64,000 bases of DNA from an uncultured bacterium (GCA_937139605.1 CAKZQG010000028.1:1-64000); one strand, 5' to 3'; positions 47,392 to 57,789 are shown, counted from the first letter of the stretch. Notes: generated from the letters alone by a model not told the origin. Numbers and translations: made by a program.

Positions 47392-47925
47392 ATGAAGATT
47401 TTATTAACTGAAAATCAAATACAATCTAAAATAAAGGAATTAGCTAAATCTATAGATGATTTTTTAATAAAAAATAAAAGAAATGAAAATGATATCCCAG
47501 TTTTTATATCTGTTTTAACAGGTAGTATATTCTTTTTTTCAGATCTTATTAAAAATATTAAATCAGAGATAATAGTAGATTATTTAAAGGTATCAAGTTA
47601 TTCAGGGGATACAACAACATATAATGTAAAAATATTAAAAGACATAGAAATTGATATAAAAGATAAGATAGTTTTTATAGTGGAGGATATAGTAGATACA
47701 GGGCTAACCTTAAAAAAAATAATAGAATTCCTAAAAGATAGGGAGCCTAGGATTTTAAAAATATGTTCCTTATTAGATAAACCTTCTAAGAGATTAGTTA
47801 AAGTAAAAGTAGATTACAAGGGTTTTGAGATTCCCCCAGAATTTGTAGTTGGATATGGTTTAGATTATAATGAACTTTATAGAAATACTCCTTATATTTT
47901 TATCTATGAGCAACAAAATGAATAA
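47392..47925 (+). CDS. hpt: Hypoxanthine phosphoribosyltransferase
   Basis: Purine salvage enzyme. The PRPP loop is VFIVEDIVDTGLTLKKII. SVLTGSIFFFSDLIKNI, DYLKVSSYSG and the C-terminal PEFVVGYGLDYNELYRNTPYI are typical of HPRT. The length is 177 aa, normal. It starts 14 bases after ftsH. Its last codons overlap the start of the next gene. Confidence 0.95.
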   Translation: MKILLTENQIQSKIKELAKSIDDFLIKNKRNENDIPVFISVLTGSIFFFSDLIKNIKSEIIVDYLKVSSYSGDTTTYNVKILKDIEIDIKDKIVFIVEDIVDTGLTLKKIIEFLKDREPRILKICSLLDKPSKRLVKVKVDYKGFEIPPEFVVGYGLDYNELYRNTPYIFIYEQQNE

Positions 47926-48865
47926 ATTATTAAATGAAAATATTCTATTTGAAGTAATCCCATACCCTATAAAATGGGATGATTATAAAAAAGAAAATTT
48001 CATAAAAAAAGTAGCAGAAATTATTTATAAAAACAATATCAATGTTATAAATGTTCCGGAAGTAGTTATAGAAAATAGGAATTCTAATAGGAATATTGCT
48101 TATTTAAAAAAAGTCCCACCATTAGAATTTGCTAATTATCTAAATAGTTATTATTATCAAAATTATAAAAGAAAATTGGATTTTATTATTAATGTGGTAG
48201 TTCCTATAAAAGAAAAAGATTATTTTTTAAAATATTGTGAGAATTTAGTTATAAATGGGATAAATAAGATAGTATTGGTAGGTAAAGATAGAAGCGATAG
48301 AGAGTATATAGGATATGAAGTTTTACAAGCTTCTGAATTACTTAAGAAAATATATAAAGATAACCTAATCTTAGGGGGCATAACTATCTTCCATAGGAAA
48401 AATGAGTATCTAAAAATAATTCAAAAAAAACAAACTAATATTGAGTTCTTTATATCTCAGATTATTTTTGATAAACAAAATTTTTATAATTTATTAAATG
48501 ATCTTAAAAACAATAGTGTCTCTAATTTATTTAATTTAAAAATATATTTATCTTTAGCTACTATTAATTCATTTAAGGAATTTAATTTTATGAAATTCTT
48601 AGAAGTTTATTTTCCTGAAGATATTTTATTAAATATTAGTAATATAACTAATGATAATGATTTAAGAATTTTCTTTAATAAAATTATCGATAATCTGATA
48701 GTAGAGTTAAGTGAGATAATATTTATTTTTAGGAAATATAATTTGGATATAGGGTTTAACATAGAACACATAATGTATGATAATTTAAACTTTTCTGAAG
48801 AATTATTAAAGAAAGTTAAAATAAAATTAAAGAATATAGAATTCTTAAAAACCAAAAACTTCTAA
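47918..48865 (+). CDS. Methylenetetrahydrofolate reductase-like protein
   Basis: A TIM-barrel of the MTHFR group. FEVIPYPIKWDD near the N-terminus, NGINKIVLVGKDRSDREY, LGGITIFHRKNEYLKIIQKK and NIEFFISQIIFDKQN match the order of MTHFR strands. The family's typical FDPLRP and ARGGDP motifs are not evident, so the substrate may differ. The start is probably the ATG at 47918, overlapping the hpt stop; ATG 47906 and 47870 are further in-frame options. Confidence 0.65.
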   Translation: MNKLLNENILFEVIPYPIKWDDYKKENFIKKVAEIIYKNNINVINVPEVVIENRNSNRNIAYLKKVPPLEFANYLNSYYYQNYKRKLDFIINVVVPIKEKDYFLKYCENLVINGINKIVLVGKDRSDREYIGYEVLQASELLKKIYKDNLILGGITIFHRKNEYLKIIQKKQTNIEFFISQIIFDKQNFYNLLNDLKNNSVSNLFNLKIYLSLATINSFKEFNFMKFLEVYFPEDILLNISNITNDNDLRIFFNKIIDNLIVELSEIIFIFRKYNLDIGFNIEHIMYDNLNFSEELLKKVKIKLKNIEFLKTKNF

Positions 48866-48927
48866 ACCTGATAAAAAAAGAGTTTGTATTCAGTTTTAAA
48901 TTTTGTATAATATTTTGTAAAAAATTA

Positions 48928-49429
48928 TTAAAATTTCCATTTTTCTCTTTGAAATAATTCTTTCAAGTTAATACAATCAAGATTATATTGTTTAGAAACA
49001 TAAGGTATTCTTTGTTGCTTAGTTTTTGATTCTTCCGTAAGAATTGTATATAGGTATTTTTTTGATGAAAATAACGATGGAGATAACCTACTCTTTTTAG
49101 TTTGTTCATGTCTTTTAGTTAATGCAAGTGCTATAATCCAATTTATTGGATGTTTTTCCTTCCTTAGCTAAGAATGGAAATTTTTCTATAATTTCTTTTT
49201 GTTTTTCAGTTTGATCTTTATCAGCTTTTATAAACATTTCTTTTTTGTTTTCTATCCATTTTTTTAGTTCTTTATCCATTAATTCATATTTTACTTCTTC
49301 AGGAGCTATTAATCTTTCTTGTTCAAAAAGCTCTTCCATTTTCTTCCAAATACTTGGAAAAATAATTTCAGGATATTTATCTTTCATTTCTATTAAAGAG
49401 CTTGTATCTATTATGTATATATATTTCAT
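48928..49429 (-). pseudogene. DUF4411 PIN-like toxin-type protein, frameshifted
   Basis: The first frame begins YIYIIDTSSLIEMKDKYP (the PIN-like Asp) and runs to EKFPFLAKEGKTSNK. It then leaves the family. Starting at 49140 another frame gives WIIALALTKRHEQ, ... RIPYVSKQYNLDCINLKELF and ends QREKWKF at 48928, exactly the DUF4411 C-terminus. The shift is one extra base or two missing bases near 49140, the opposite sign from the other frameshifts here. Its ATG overlaps the stop of the ImmA gene (ATGA). DUF4411 is commonly paired with XRE-ImmA proteins as a toxin-antitoxin-like unit. Confidence 0.8.
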
Positions 49430-50577
49430 CTTTTAGATAATAATTTTTCTAATTTATCCAGATTTTGATAATTAATAGATAAAAATTCAAGTAAATCTTG
49501 GGTAGTAATAAGGCCTTTTTCTTTACTTTCTAAAACAGTTAAGATAAATTTTTCTCCTTTTTCTTGAACACATTTTTTTGCTGGAGTTATAATAGATTTC
49601 CCTTGATTTTTTTTAGATTCAATTTTAGATTCAATTTTTGCTTTTTGTTCTTCATAATCTTCATAGCTTAGGACATTTAATAGCATTAATTTTGTAAGGA
49701 TAGCTTTTTTGCTTACTTTAAATTCTCGTGATAAATTTTCTATTATTTTTGGCATTACTTTTTCTGTTTTAACTAATAATTCAAAGAGCTCATTTTTTTC
49801 AAGTTCTTTTGTAGGGATTAGGAATTCAGATGCGAAAGTATCACACCATTTTTCTATTTCTTTAGAAGTATCTGAATCTTGAATATATATTTCAGGGATC
49901 CCTAAAATTAGATGAGCATATTCATGGAATAAGGTAAATATTCTGGCAAGGATATTATCTTGCGAGTTTATTACTATCACATAGAGTAAGGTATCCATTA
50001 ATGAAAAGCATCTTGCATCTTCTAATGGAAATTTGAATTGAAATACTAAAATATTTTTTTATTCAATAAATTTTCTCCAAGTATTAAAAGCTTCATAAGC
50101 ATCTTTAAATTTATATTGTTTTTCGATAGGAATTCTTGATTCATTACGTTCTTTGATAGCAACTTCTATTGGATTATCTTCAAGTTTAGTTTTTTCTATT
50201 TTAGGAGTAAAGCTAATATTTAAGTCTAAAATTATCTCATTTACAATAGATTGGTAATATTGTGCTTTTCTTATTGCAAGTAGTAGCTCTTTAGAGATTC
50301 GTTTTTCAGTTTTAGGTAATACTCTAAACGCAGAAGAAATTGGGAGTTCTTTTGGGGCTTGTGGAAGGAAAAAAGCCGATGTTGGTCGTTGAAATAGTTT
50401 AGAAAGTTGTTTAATTTGTTGGAAAGTTAGGAATTCTCTACCAGCTTCTATTTCTTTATAATTTTCTATTGAGATTTTAAGTTTTTTAGCTATTTCTTCA
50501 ATACTCCATCCTGAAGTTTCTCTTAAATACTTTATAACCTCAGGATTTATCTCAACTTTAAATGACTTTTTAGGCAT
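49426..50577 (-). pseudogene. XRE-ImmA regulator (HTH + HExxH metallopeptidase), interrupted by an in-frame stop
   Basis: The 5' part has an XRE helix-turn-helix (GWSIEEIAKKLKISIENYKE) and the family linker FQRPTSAFFLPQAPKELP. It ends at TAA (50059-50061) after YEAFNTWRKFIE. The same frame continues with NILVFQFKFPLEDARCFSLM and the metallopeptidase ARIFTLFHEYAHLILG (HEYAH) with EKWCDTFASEFL. So one ~383-aa gene carries a single nonsense codon. An internal ATG at 49998 could restart the second half. In intact modules this protein represses the operon and restrains the neighbouring DUF4411 protein. Confidence 0.82.
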
Positions 50578-50704
50578 AGTTTTCTCCTTAATTTATTATT
50601 GCTTAATTTATTGTTTTTCCTTAATTTATAATTCATTAATTTATCATTGCTCATTATTTATTTATCCAAATTATTCTTAATATTCTTTAATAATTCTACT
50701 GAAT

Positions 50705-53700
50705 TTAGTTATAATTTTTTTCAATTATTTGAATTTCTTCGGTTGTTAGGTTATATAGTTTATAAACGAGTGCGTTTATTTCATTTTCAAGGGTTTTAAC
50801 CTCAGATTGCTTATTTAAATCACTCTCATAATCTTTACAACTAGTTATATCAATAATCTTATTAACTAATATCTCTATTCTTTTAGCTATCTCCTCGTTT
50901 TCTAGTGTGATAATAGGAATCGGAATTCTCTCTACATATTGATTAGATAAAAGAAAACCAGTATCGGAAAGTTGATGAACATAAGTTTTTACATAAAAAT
51001 CAATAACTTTTGAATTTAAAATCCCTAATATAAACCTTAAATTTTCTCCTGTCATAAAAGCTATACTATCAAGAGTATATAATCCTTTTGGAACAAAGCA
51101 AAAAGAAAAATTTTTTGTAACTCTCTGCCAAACTATCTTCTCTTTTTCAAATTCAGAGTAATAATCACAATGTCGAAGTTCCCACCAATAATCGCCTTGA
51201 TCATCCCTATTAAGTAATCCTTTGCCTTTACCTTTATAATCTTTGAATTGCAAAAAGTAATTATATAACGAAGAAAAAATATTTTTAAAAAATTCTTCTG
51301 GATTTTCTTTTTTACAATGCTTATTCGTCCAACCTGCTTCAATTTTTATAATCCAAAATCCTTCCCATTTATATCTCCATTTGTGAATATCTCTTCCCCT
51401 TAAAACTGGCTTTATTATCTCTTCTGTTCTTTTTCTTTCATCCTCTGTTCTACAGTTTGCTAAAATTCTGTTTCTTGTTTGTGTATCTATTATAAAAGCT
51501 TCATTAAAACCCGTTAAAACCCCACGATAAATTTTTACATCCCACTCTTTTAAAGGTTTCCCTACCCTTTCTATCTTTTCTTTTAAAACCAATTCCTTAT
51601 CATCAGCAAGTGTCCAAGCATCATCAGAAAGCTTATTCTGCTCCATAAACCTATAATTAGATCTTATATACTCTATAATTTCACTACAATCAGAAGGAAC
51701 TATACAATAACTGAATTTCCAACCTTCTAACAATTCCTGACTTTTCAATTTTTTAAATAATACTATACAAGTATCTACAGTTTGCTCAAAAACCCTATAC
51801 CCCCCAAAATCTACTAAAGTTATTAAAAAAGTATTTTTCTTTAAAAAACTTCTTAAATTTTTCCCATACTTAGCTCTCATCCATTTATTACTTGAAATAT
51901 AACAAAGAACACCTTCCTCCTTTAAAAGCTTATAACCCCTTTCATAAAAATAAACATAAATATCAGCAGTTGAATCAAAAACTTTATAGCCTTGATCCTT
52001 TAATATAGGTTTAAATTCTTTAATTTTCTCTTGCCTTATATACGGAGGATTCCCGATAACTATATCAAAACCATCATCCACTCCAAACATCCATTCACTA
52101 TCAAAAAAATCATTCCCCTTTAATTGTGAAAAAATATCAAAATCCACTATCTTTTGTATTGTTATATCAGGGAAACTATTTTTCTTTAATTCTTCTTTTA
52201 TTTCATTTTTTATGTTTTGAGTTTTCTCTTTTAATCTTAATTTCTCTTTACGAGTCTTTATCCTAAAAAACTTTTTATAAATATTTTTTAATTCTTTTTT
52301 AAGATTCTTAAGTTTTTCAGTTGATAAAAGTAATTGCGGTTTTTCTAAAGCTACTAAGCTATTAGCTGTAATAAATTTTGTTTCTAAATGAGGAAGAGCT
52401 TTTATCCCAAAATTCTCTTTACTCCTATCTACTTTTTGGTCTATTATAAGACTTAAAAAGAAACGCAATTTAGCTATCTGAATAGCTATATTCTGAATAT
52501 CAACCCCATAAATAGAATTCTCTATTATATACAACTTCCTAGAATAATCCGGATAATTAAAAGAATCATCAAAATTTTCATTTAATTCTCTTAATAAGCT
52601 TATCTTTTCTTCTTGATCTGATATTTTTAATACCTGTTCCAGTTCATTTATAGCTTTATTATATTGTAATTCATACCAATATTTATTTTCTGGATCTATT
52701 TTATTAAGGATATAAACTAATTTTTGAAGGATCCCCATAGGAAATGCCCCAGAACCCACCGCTAAATCAATCACTTTTAAGCTATCTATAGCTCTTATTA
52801 AATCCTGACGCTCATTCTCATTAAGCTTAAGATCTAATTCATTCTCCTGATAACTAATAATATTTCTAAGTTTCTTATCATCAATAGAAGTCTTAGTTTT
52901 AAAATATTGAAATAATGATTCTTCTACCATAAAATCTACGATCTCTTTAGGGGTATAATAAGAGCCTGTAGCTTTCCTAGCAGTTGTTCGAGTTTCAGGG
53001 TTATAAGAAGCCAAAAGGTTTTCAAAAATATGACCTAATAACTCTGGATCAAGCGAAACCTCTATATCAATAGGAGATGACTCATCCGCTGTAAAATTAT
53101 AATCCTTTAATATATTAATAATCCCCCTAACATTAACCTCTTTTTTTTCTCCATAAAAAAAACTAAGATCTTCTTTTTTTTCATTTGAAAAAAATAAGAA
53201 ATCAGGTAGTTTAGCTCTTTTATTTTCATTTCTACTAAAACCATCTATATAATAGGAATCATCATCTAAGCATTCAAAAAGACCACCATTAACAAAAGGG
53301 ACCTCATCAAAAATCTTAATAAAATCTTCTTCAGTAATTAAAATCTTATCTTTATACCTAAAAAGTGTTTTAACCCCAAAATCAGTTCTTTGATAAATAA
53401 AATCTCCGTCTTTAGCGAACCCCCTATCCTTAGCATAAGTATTTAAAGTAGCAAAAAATAAATTTTGTAAAATAACATTATAATAAGAATCCCCAGTTTT
53501 AAAATTTTTAACTATATTAAATAACTCATTTTCATCAAAAATTTTTTCAGGGATAAGTCCTTTTTGTTTTAAAAACCAAACAAAAATAAGCCTTGTTATT
53601 AATCTTATCAAGTTCTCTTCAATATTACCCCCCGGGAAATAAACTTCTCCAGTATGAGATAACTTTAAAGCCCAAGCATACCAATTTTGGATTTCAATAA

Positions 53701-54268
53701 AGAATTCTTTAGTAAGTGGGATAACAGAGAAGGAATTAATTATAGAAGGAAGCGTAGAAAAATCTCCTTCAGATATAGATTTTAAAAAAGTTCTGTAAGG
53801 TTTTTTGTTTTCTACAAAATAAGTATATCTTTTAAAATGACTAAAATTAGTTTTACTAGGTAGATAAACTTTATAAACTAAAGAGAGCCTAAAATTTTTA
53901 TTATCATCATAAAATACAAATATCCCAGCATCTAAACCTATATCGTTCCTTAAAATTTTTTTAGCTAATTCAAATTGATTCTTTTTACTTGATCTATCAG
54001 ATAATACATCATTAACCCTTACAGCATAACACTTTAAAACATTATCATCTATAAGGTTAACTTTTAAAAACTCCTTAATTTCAACAAATCTATCATTTTC
54101 AAAACTAAATAATCTATTATCTAAAATATCATGATTTAAATTTTTGAACTTAAAATCAGAAAAAATACTTTGTAAAGTTTCTAAAGAAAAATCATTAATA
54201 AGCTCCTCTAAATATTTATAAATTCTTTCATTAATTATTTTAGGTTTATATACTTCATATCCATACAT
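50705..54268 (-). CDS. Eco57I-type adenine-N6 DNA methyltransferase / restriction-modification protein
   Basis: A 1187-aa protein. The methyltransferase domain starts with GSYYTPKEIVDFMVEESLF, has motif I D501-L-A-V-G-S-G-A-F and motif IV N740-P-P-Y743. The C-terminal ~350 residues contain VLRGRDIHKWRYKWEGFWI, a TaqI/Eco57I-like target-recognition region. The N-terminal ~430 residues are conserved in this subgroup but I see no clear PD-(D/E)XK or other nuclease motif. The gene follows the helicase gene by 46 bases, so the two form an operon. It probably marks self DNA, with the helicase/PLD protein as effector. It resembles DISARM DrmMI or PglX in type, without their usual partners. Confidence 0.85.
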   Translation of the reverse strand: MYGYEVYKPKIINERIYKYLEELINDFSLETLQSIFSDFKFKNLNHDILDNRLFSFENDRFVEIKEFLKVNLIDDNVLKCYAVRVNDVLSDRSSKKNQFELAKKILRNDIGLDAGIFVFYDDNKNFRLSLVYKVYLPSKTNFSHFKRYTYFVENKKPYRTFLKSISEGDFSTLPSIINSFSVIPLTKEFFIEIQNWYAWALKLSHTGEVYFPGGNIEENLIRLITRLIFVWFLKQKGLIPEKIFDENELFNIVKNFKTGDSYYNVILQNLFFATLNTYAKDRGFAKDGDFIYQRTDFGVKTLFRYKDKILITEEDFIKIFDEVPFVNGGLFECLDDDSYYIDGFSRNENKRAKLPDFLFFSNEKKEDLSFFYGEKKEVNVRGIINILKDYNFTADESSPIDIEVSLDPELLGHIFENLLASYNPETRTTARKATGSYYTPKEIVDFMVEESLFQYFKTKTSIDDKKLRNIISYQENELDLKLNENERQDLIRAIDSLKVIDLAVGSGAFPMGILQKLVYILNKIDPENKYWYELQYNKAINELEQVLKISDQEEKISLLRELNENFDDSFNYPDYSRKLYIIENSIYGVDIQNIAIQIAKLRFFLSLIIDQKVDRSKENFGIKALPHLETKFITANSLVALEKPQLLLSTEKLKNLKKELKNIYKKFFRIKTRKEKLRLKEKTQNIKNEIKEELKKNSFPDITIQKIVDFDIFSQLKGNDFFDSEWMFGVDDGFDIVIGNPPYIRQEKIKEFKPILKDQGYKVFDSTADIYVYFYERGYKLLKEEGVLCYISSNKWMRAKYGKNLRSFLKKNTFLITLVDFGGYRVFEQTVDTCIVLFKKLKSQELLEGWKFSYCIVPSDCSEIIEYIRSNYRFMEQNKLSDDAWTLADDKELVLKEKIERVGKPLKEWDVKIYRGVLTGFNEAFIIDTQTRNRILANCRTEDERKRTEEIIKPVLRGRDIHKWRYKWEGFWIIKIEAGWTNKHCKKENPEEFFKNIFSSLYNYFLQFKDYKGKGKGLLNRDDQGDYWWELRHCDYYSEFEKEKIVWQRVTKNFSFCFVPKGLYTLDSIAFMTGENLRFILGILNSKVIDFYVKTYVHQLSDTGFLLSNQYVERIPIPIITLENEEIAKRIEILVNKIIDITSCKDYESDLNKQSEVKTLENEINALVYKLYNLTTEEIQIIEKNYN

Positions 54269-54314
54269 AATAACTTACCCCCATTATCGATTATATAATT
54301 AATTAGTTATATCA

Positions 54315-57300
54315 TTATATTTTTAAGTTTTCTATAGCGATAATAATTTCTTCATGATGTTCTTTAAGATATCTTTGGATTTTTAAGATAAAATCTTCTC
54401 CTATTTCATTTTTTATAGCTTCAAGCTTTTCTATAATTTTTAATAACATTTTATCAAAATTATTATCTTTTAAATTATTGATTTTATTAATTATTTCTTC
54501 AAGTTGAGCAATTTCTTCTAAAAGGTACTCGGAAACTGTGTGATATTCTCTTATATCTTCCATTAAATTAGAAATAAAAGGATAATAAGGTTTTAATTTT
54601 TGATGTTGTAATTGAATAATCCCCTTTAAAGTTCTATAACTAATTTCATATAAAGTATTAGATGCTCTGATAGTTTGATATTGTTCAAAAAAAGTTCCTT
54701 CTAATATTTGATGATAATTCTTCCAGAAAAGATTACTCAAAGGTAAATTAATATCTGTAATGTCTGCTTTGATTTTTTCAAAAACTTGTTGAAAATTTAA
54801 ATTCTCAGGATATTTGTTATTATAATTTTGATAACCAATAAATAGATCTTTATTCTTTTTTATAAAAACCATAAGCTCATTATCATTACCTTTCTTAGAG
54901 ATTTTAATTCTAACAGGAAGGTTTTTAAGATTTTCTAATACTTTGGGGTTTTTAGAGATAATAGAATCGAATTCTTTTTTAACTTTAGTATAGAAGCTTT
55001 CTTCTTCTTCTTCTTGGGGGATAGTTATAAGTCTTTTATATAGTTCAGATGGTTGAGGTTCTTCATCTGGGCTAAAAATTTTAGAATCTTCTCCTAATAC
55101 GTTATGAATCATAAACATTTTAGATTCTGCGATTTCTCGAGATCTTACATGATCTGCACCTTTCTCAGTTGGAAAGAAATTTATAATATAAATTTCATCA
55201 TAAACTTTCTTAGCGATCCTATTAATCCTTCCAACTCTTTGAATAACTCTAACAGGATTCCAAGGGATATCGTAATTAATAACAACACCTGCTCTATTTA
55301 AATTAAACCCTTCTGAAAGCTTATCAGTTGTAAGAAGAATATCATAATTATCTTCTTGTTCAGAATATTGAGCATCAAAATTAGTATAAATTTCTCTAAT
55401 AGTTTTATTAGATAAATTTTCAACGGCAACAAGCACCCTATTACTAAAATGCTTTTGAAGAAATCTCTTTAAATGAAAAACCGTATCCCTATACTCAGTA
55501 AATATTACTACCTTCCGCTTATCTTTTAAAAAATTTTTAACAACTTCAATAAGTTTATTAGCTTTAGAATCATTTTCTAATAAAGAAAGAGAGTCCATCT
55601 TTGACATTAAATCCTCAAATAAAGCAATATCTGATTCTATATCATTAAAAAACTCTTCCTTTAATTTAAATTTATTAATTTCATAAATTTTATAGAACTG
55701 GGAATTAATTTTTTCTTCTTGTAAAGTTTTTTTATAATTTAGTAATTCTTCTAAGATTGAATCTTCATCTTTATTATAGATATCTTCCATAAGTTTTTTA
55801 TCGAGAATAAATTTTTGAGTTTTTTTAGCAAAATCGAGAGATAATTTATAGAATTCTATAAAATTTTTTAGGCTTTGATAAAAAGCGCCAAAACTACTCT
55901 CAAATCGCTTAACAAGCAACCTTCTCATTAAATCATAAAGGTTCCTCTGATATAAAAAAATAAAAGAATCCTTATTAAGAGATTCTTCTTGTTCTTGAGA
56001 ATTAAAATAATCAAAATTAATACCCTTTTCATATAAAATAGGTAAATAAACAGCACCTTTAAATTTTCCACCTTCTTGAACAAGATAAAAAGATTTAATG
56101 ACTTCATCATAAAACTCCAATTGCTCTTTAGTTAATTCAAAAAAAACCTCAATAGGATCTTTGATTTCAGAAAACTCTATATTTTCATAATCTTTAAAAT
56201 ATTTTAGATCTAAGCGGTTTCGTCTTATAACAATCACTTCAAGAATCCCCTTAATTTTTAAAGCTAATTTCTTTGCTCTATCATTTACTTTAGCTAAATC
56301 ATTAAATGAAATATGAGAGATTTTTTCAGAAAAAATACTGTTATAATAGCTAACTGCTCTCCTCCTTTTAGTAGAATCTTGACTATTCCAATGCTTTTTT
56401 ATATAAGCTAACTTTTGGAACTCAGATTCATAAGCTCTAAACCTATCTTCAAGATTTTGATCATAAACTATAGTAGATCTTTTAGGAATAGTAAATAGCT
56501 TTAAAAGAGCAAAGATATCAGAAGGACGATTATTAAAAGGAGTAGCTGAAAGAAGTAAAACAGTTTTACCCCTACATATTTCCCTAAGATAATGATAACT
56601 CTCAGTTCTCTGATTTCTGAATCTATGAGCTTCATCTACTATAATAATCTCTATTTCCGGATGATTCTTAACAAAATTCAAAGCTTCCTTAAGTTTCCCT
56701 AAGGACCATACCTCCCAATCCCATAGTTTAAAATCTTCTAAATATTTTTTCCATCCAGAGGTTTTATCCTGATTCCCAATAAGATGCGGAGGACATATAA
56801 CTATCCCCCTCTTTCCAAGTGCTTTGGCAGTTAAACACGCAATAATACTTTTACCCAACCCAACTACATCAGCTAAAATACAACCTCCATGTACCTCGCA
56901 ATTGGCTAACGCTTGGGAAACTGCTGTTAATTGATAATCAAACGCCTTATATCCCCTTTCTTTTAAAATTAGTTTTAAATCTTCTATTTGATAACTCCCT
57001 TGATGTAATTCTAAATAAGTTTTAAGTAAATAAACATAAGCTTCAAAAGGAGTAATCTTTCTAAAAAAAGTTTCTTTATCAAAAATCTGAATAACTTTTT
57101 GGATATCATCTTCATTTAATTCTATAGCTTTTTGCCAAAGATTATCAAAATATTCTTCTGCTTCTTTAAAACCATAATCTTTAATTTCTACATTAAACTC
57201 ATCTTGCTCTCTAATTCCCGCTTTAGTTAAATTACTACTACCGGTAATAATTAATCCTGGCAAAATAACCCTTGAATTCTCATCCATTTTAAAAAGATAT

Positions 57301-57716
57301 AATTTAGCATGATTAGGTTCCTTAGTTTTCCTAATAACAATGATTTTTTTCAAAAGAAGTTCCTTAAAGAAATCTATTTGCTCATAAATTAGTTGGTTAT
57401 CAAGTTCAGTTGAAGTAAAAGCTTTCTTAATAGAATTAAAGAAATCCTGCTTTAAATTATTGATATTAAAATTTTTTAGTTTTTTAGCGTTTTCATATAT
57501 TCCATATATTCCAACATCTACATTTAAGCCAACTAAAATTTTGAGGAATTCTTGTGAAAGCTTTCCATTTTGATAAAATTCTTTAAGAGTTTCATAAAAT
57601 ATATTTAATCCTGAAAAATAAAAGAACCCTACTAAAAATTTTAATTGAGAGCTTTTAGCTATGAGTTCTTTGATACGTTTTTCAAGATTCTTTTCTGGGG
57701 TATTCGTTATAAACAT
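54315..57716 (-). CDS. Phospholipase-D-like nuclease fused to SNF2-type helicase
   Basis: A 1133-aa protein. Residues ~1-215 form a PLD-like nuclease domain with one HKD motif: H136-x-K138 (NHAKLYLF), then GSSNLTKAGI. From ~255 an SF2/SNF2 helicase follows: Walker A D-V-V-G-L-G-K289-S, D361-E-A-H, SATPFNN (from 390) and motif VI VIRVIQRVGRINRIAK-like near 845. The C-terminal ~250 residues are helical. Such proteins translocate on DNA in defence systems such as DISARM (DrmD) and others. Here PLD and helicase are in one chain. The gene lies about 75 bases downstream of tRNA-Ser. Confidence 0.87.
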   Translation of the reverse strand: MFITNTPEKNLEKRIKELIAKSSQLKFLVGFFYFSGLNIFYETLKEFYQNGKLSQEFLKILVGLNVDVGIYGIYENAKKLKNFNINNLKQDFFNSIKKAFTSTELDNQLIYEQIDFFKELLLKKIIVIRKTKEPNHAKLYLFKMDENSRVILPGLIITGSSNLTKAGIREQDEFNVEIKDYGFKEAEEYFDNLWQKAIELNEDDIQKVIQIFDKETFFRKITPFEAYVYLLKTYLELHQGSYQIEDLKLILKERGYKAFDYQLTAVSQALANCEVHGGCILADVVGLGKSIIACLTAKALGKRGIVICPPHLIGNQDKTSGWKKYLEDFKLWDWEVWSLGKLKEALNFVKNHPEIEIIIVDEAHRFRNQRTESYHYLREICRGKTVLLLSATPFNNRPSDIFALLKLFTIPKRSTIVYDQNLEDRFRAYESEFQKLAYIKKHWNSQDSTKRRRAVSYYNSIFSEKISHISFNDLAKVNDRAKKLALKIKGILEVIVIRRNRLDLKYFKDYENIEFSEIKDPIEVFFELTKEQLEFYDEVIKSFYLVQEGGKFKGAVYLPILYEKGINFDYFNSQEQEESLNKDSFIFLYQRNLYDLMRRLLVKRFESSFGAFYQSLKNFIEFYKLSLDFAKKTQKFILDKKLMEDIYNKDEDSILEELLNYKKTLQEEKINSQFYKIYEINKFKLKEEFFNDIESDIALFEDLMSKMDSLSLLENDSKANKLIEVVKNFLKDKRKVVIFTEYRDTVFHLKRFLQKHFSNRVLVAVENLSNKTIREIYTNFDAQYSEQEDNYDILLTTDKLSEGFNLNRAGVVINYDIPWNPVRVIQRVGRINRIAKKVYDEIYIINFFPTEKGADHVRSREIAESKMFMIHNVLGEDSKIFSPDEEPQPSELYKRLITIPQEEEEESFYTKVKKEFDSIISKNPKVLENLKNLPVRIKISKKGNDNELMVFIKKNKDLFIGYQNYNNKYPENLNFQQVFEKIKADITDINLPLSNLFWKNYHQILEGTFFEQYQTIRASNTLYEISYRTLKGIIQLQHQKLKPYYPFISNLMEDIREYHTVSEYLLEEIAQLEEIINKINNLKDNNFDKMLLKIIEKLEAIKNEIGEDFILKIQRYLKEHHEEIIIAIENLKI

Positions 57717-57735
57717 AATTTAATAAGAAATTGAA

Positions 57736-57747
57736 TAGCAATTGCTA
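57736..57747. promoter_or_regulatory. 12-bp palindrome upstream of the helicase/methyltransferase operon
   Basis: TAGCAATTGCTA is a perfect palindrome 20 bases before the helicase ATG and just after a minus-strand TATAAT, where a repressor would sit. A 12-bp palindrome is not rare by chance in AT-rich DNA, so this is tentative. Confidence 0.35.
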
Positions 57748-57789
57748 AATTATAATGAATTATAAGATTAAGAATTTACAGAGGGAATA

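Noticed and set aside
50059-50061. Alternative genetic code in which TAA is read through
   Set aside because: TAA is the main stop codon of nearly every gene in the window, so a local nonsense change is far more likely.
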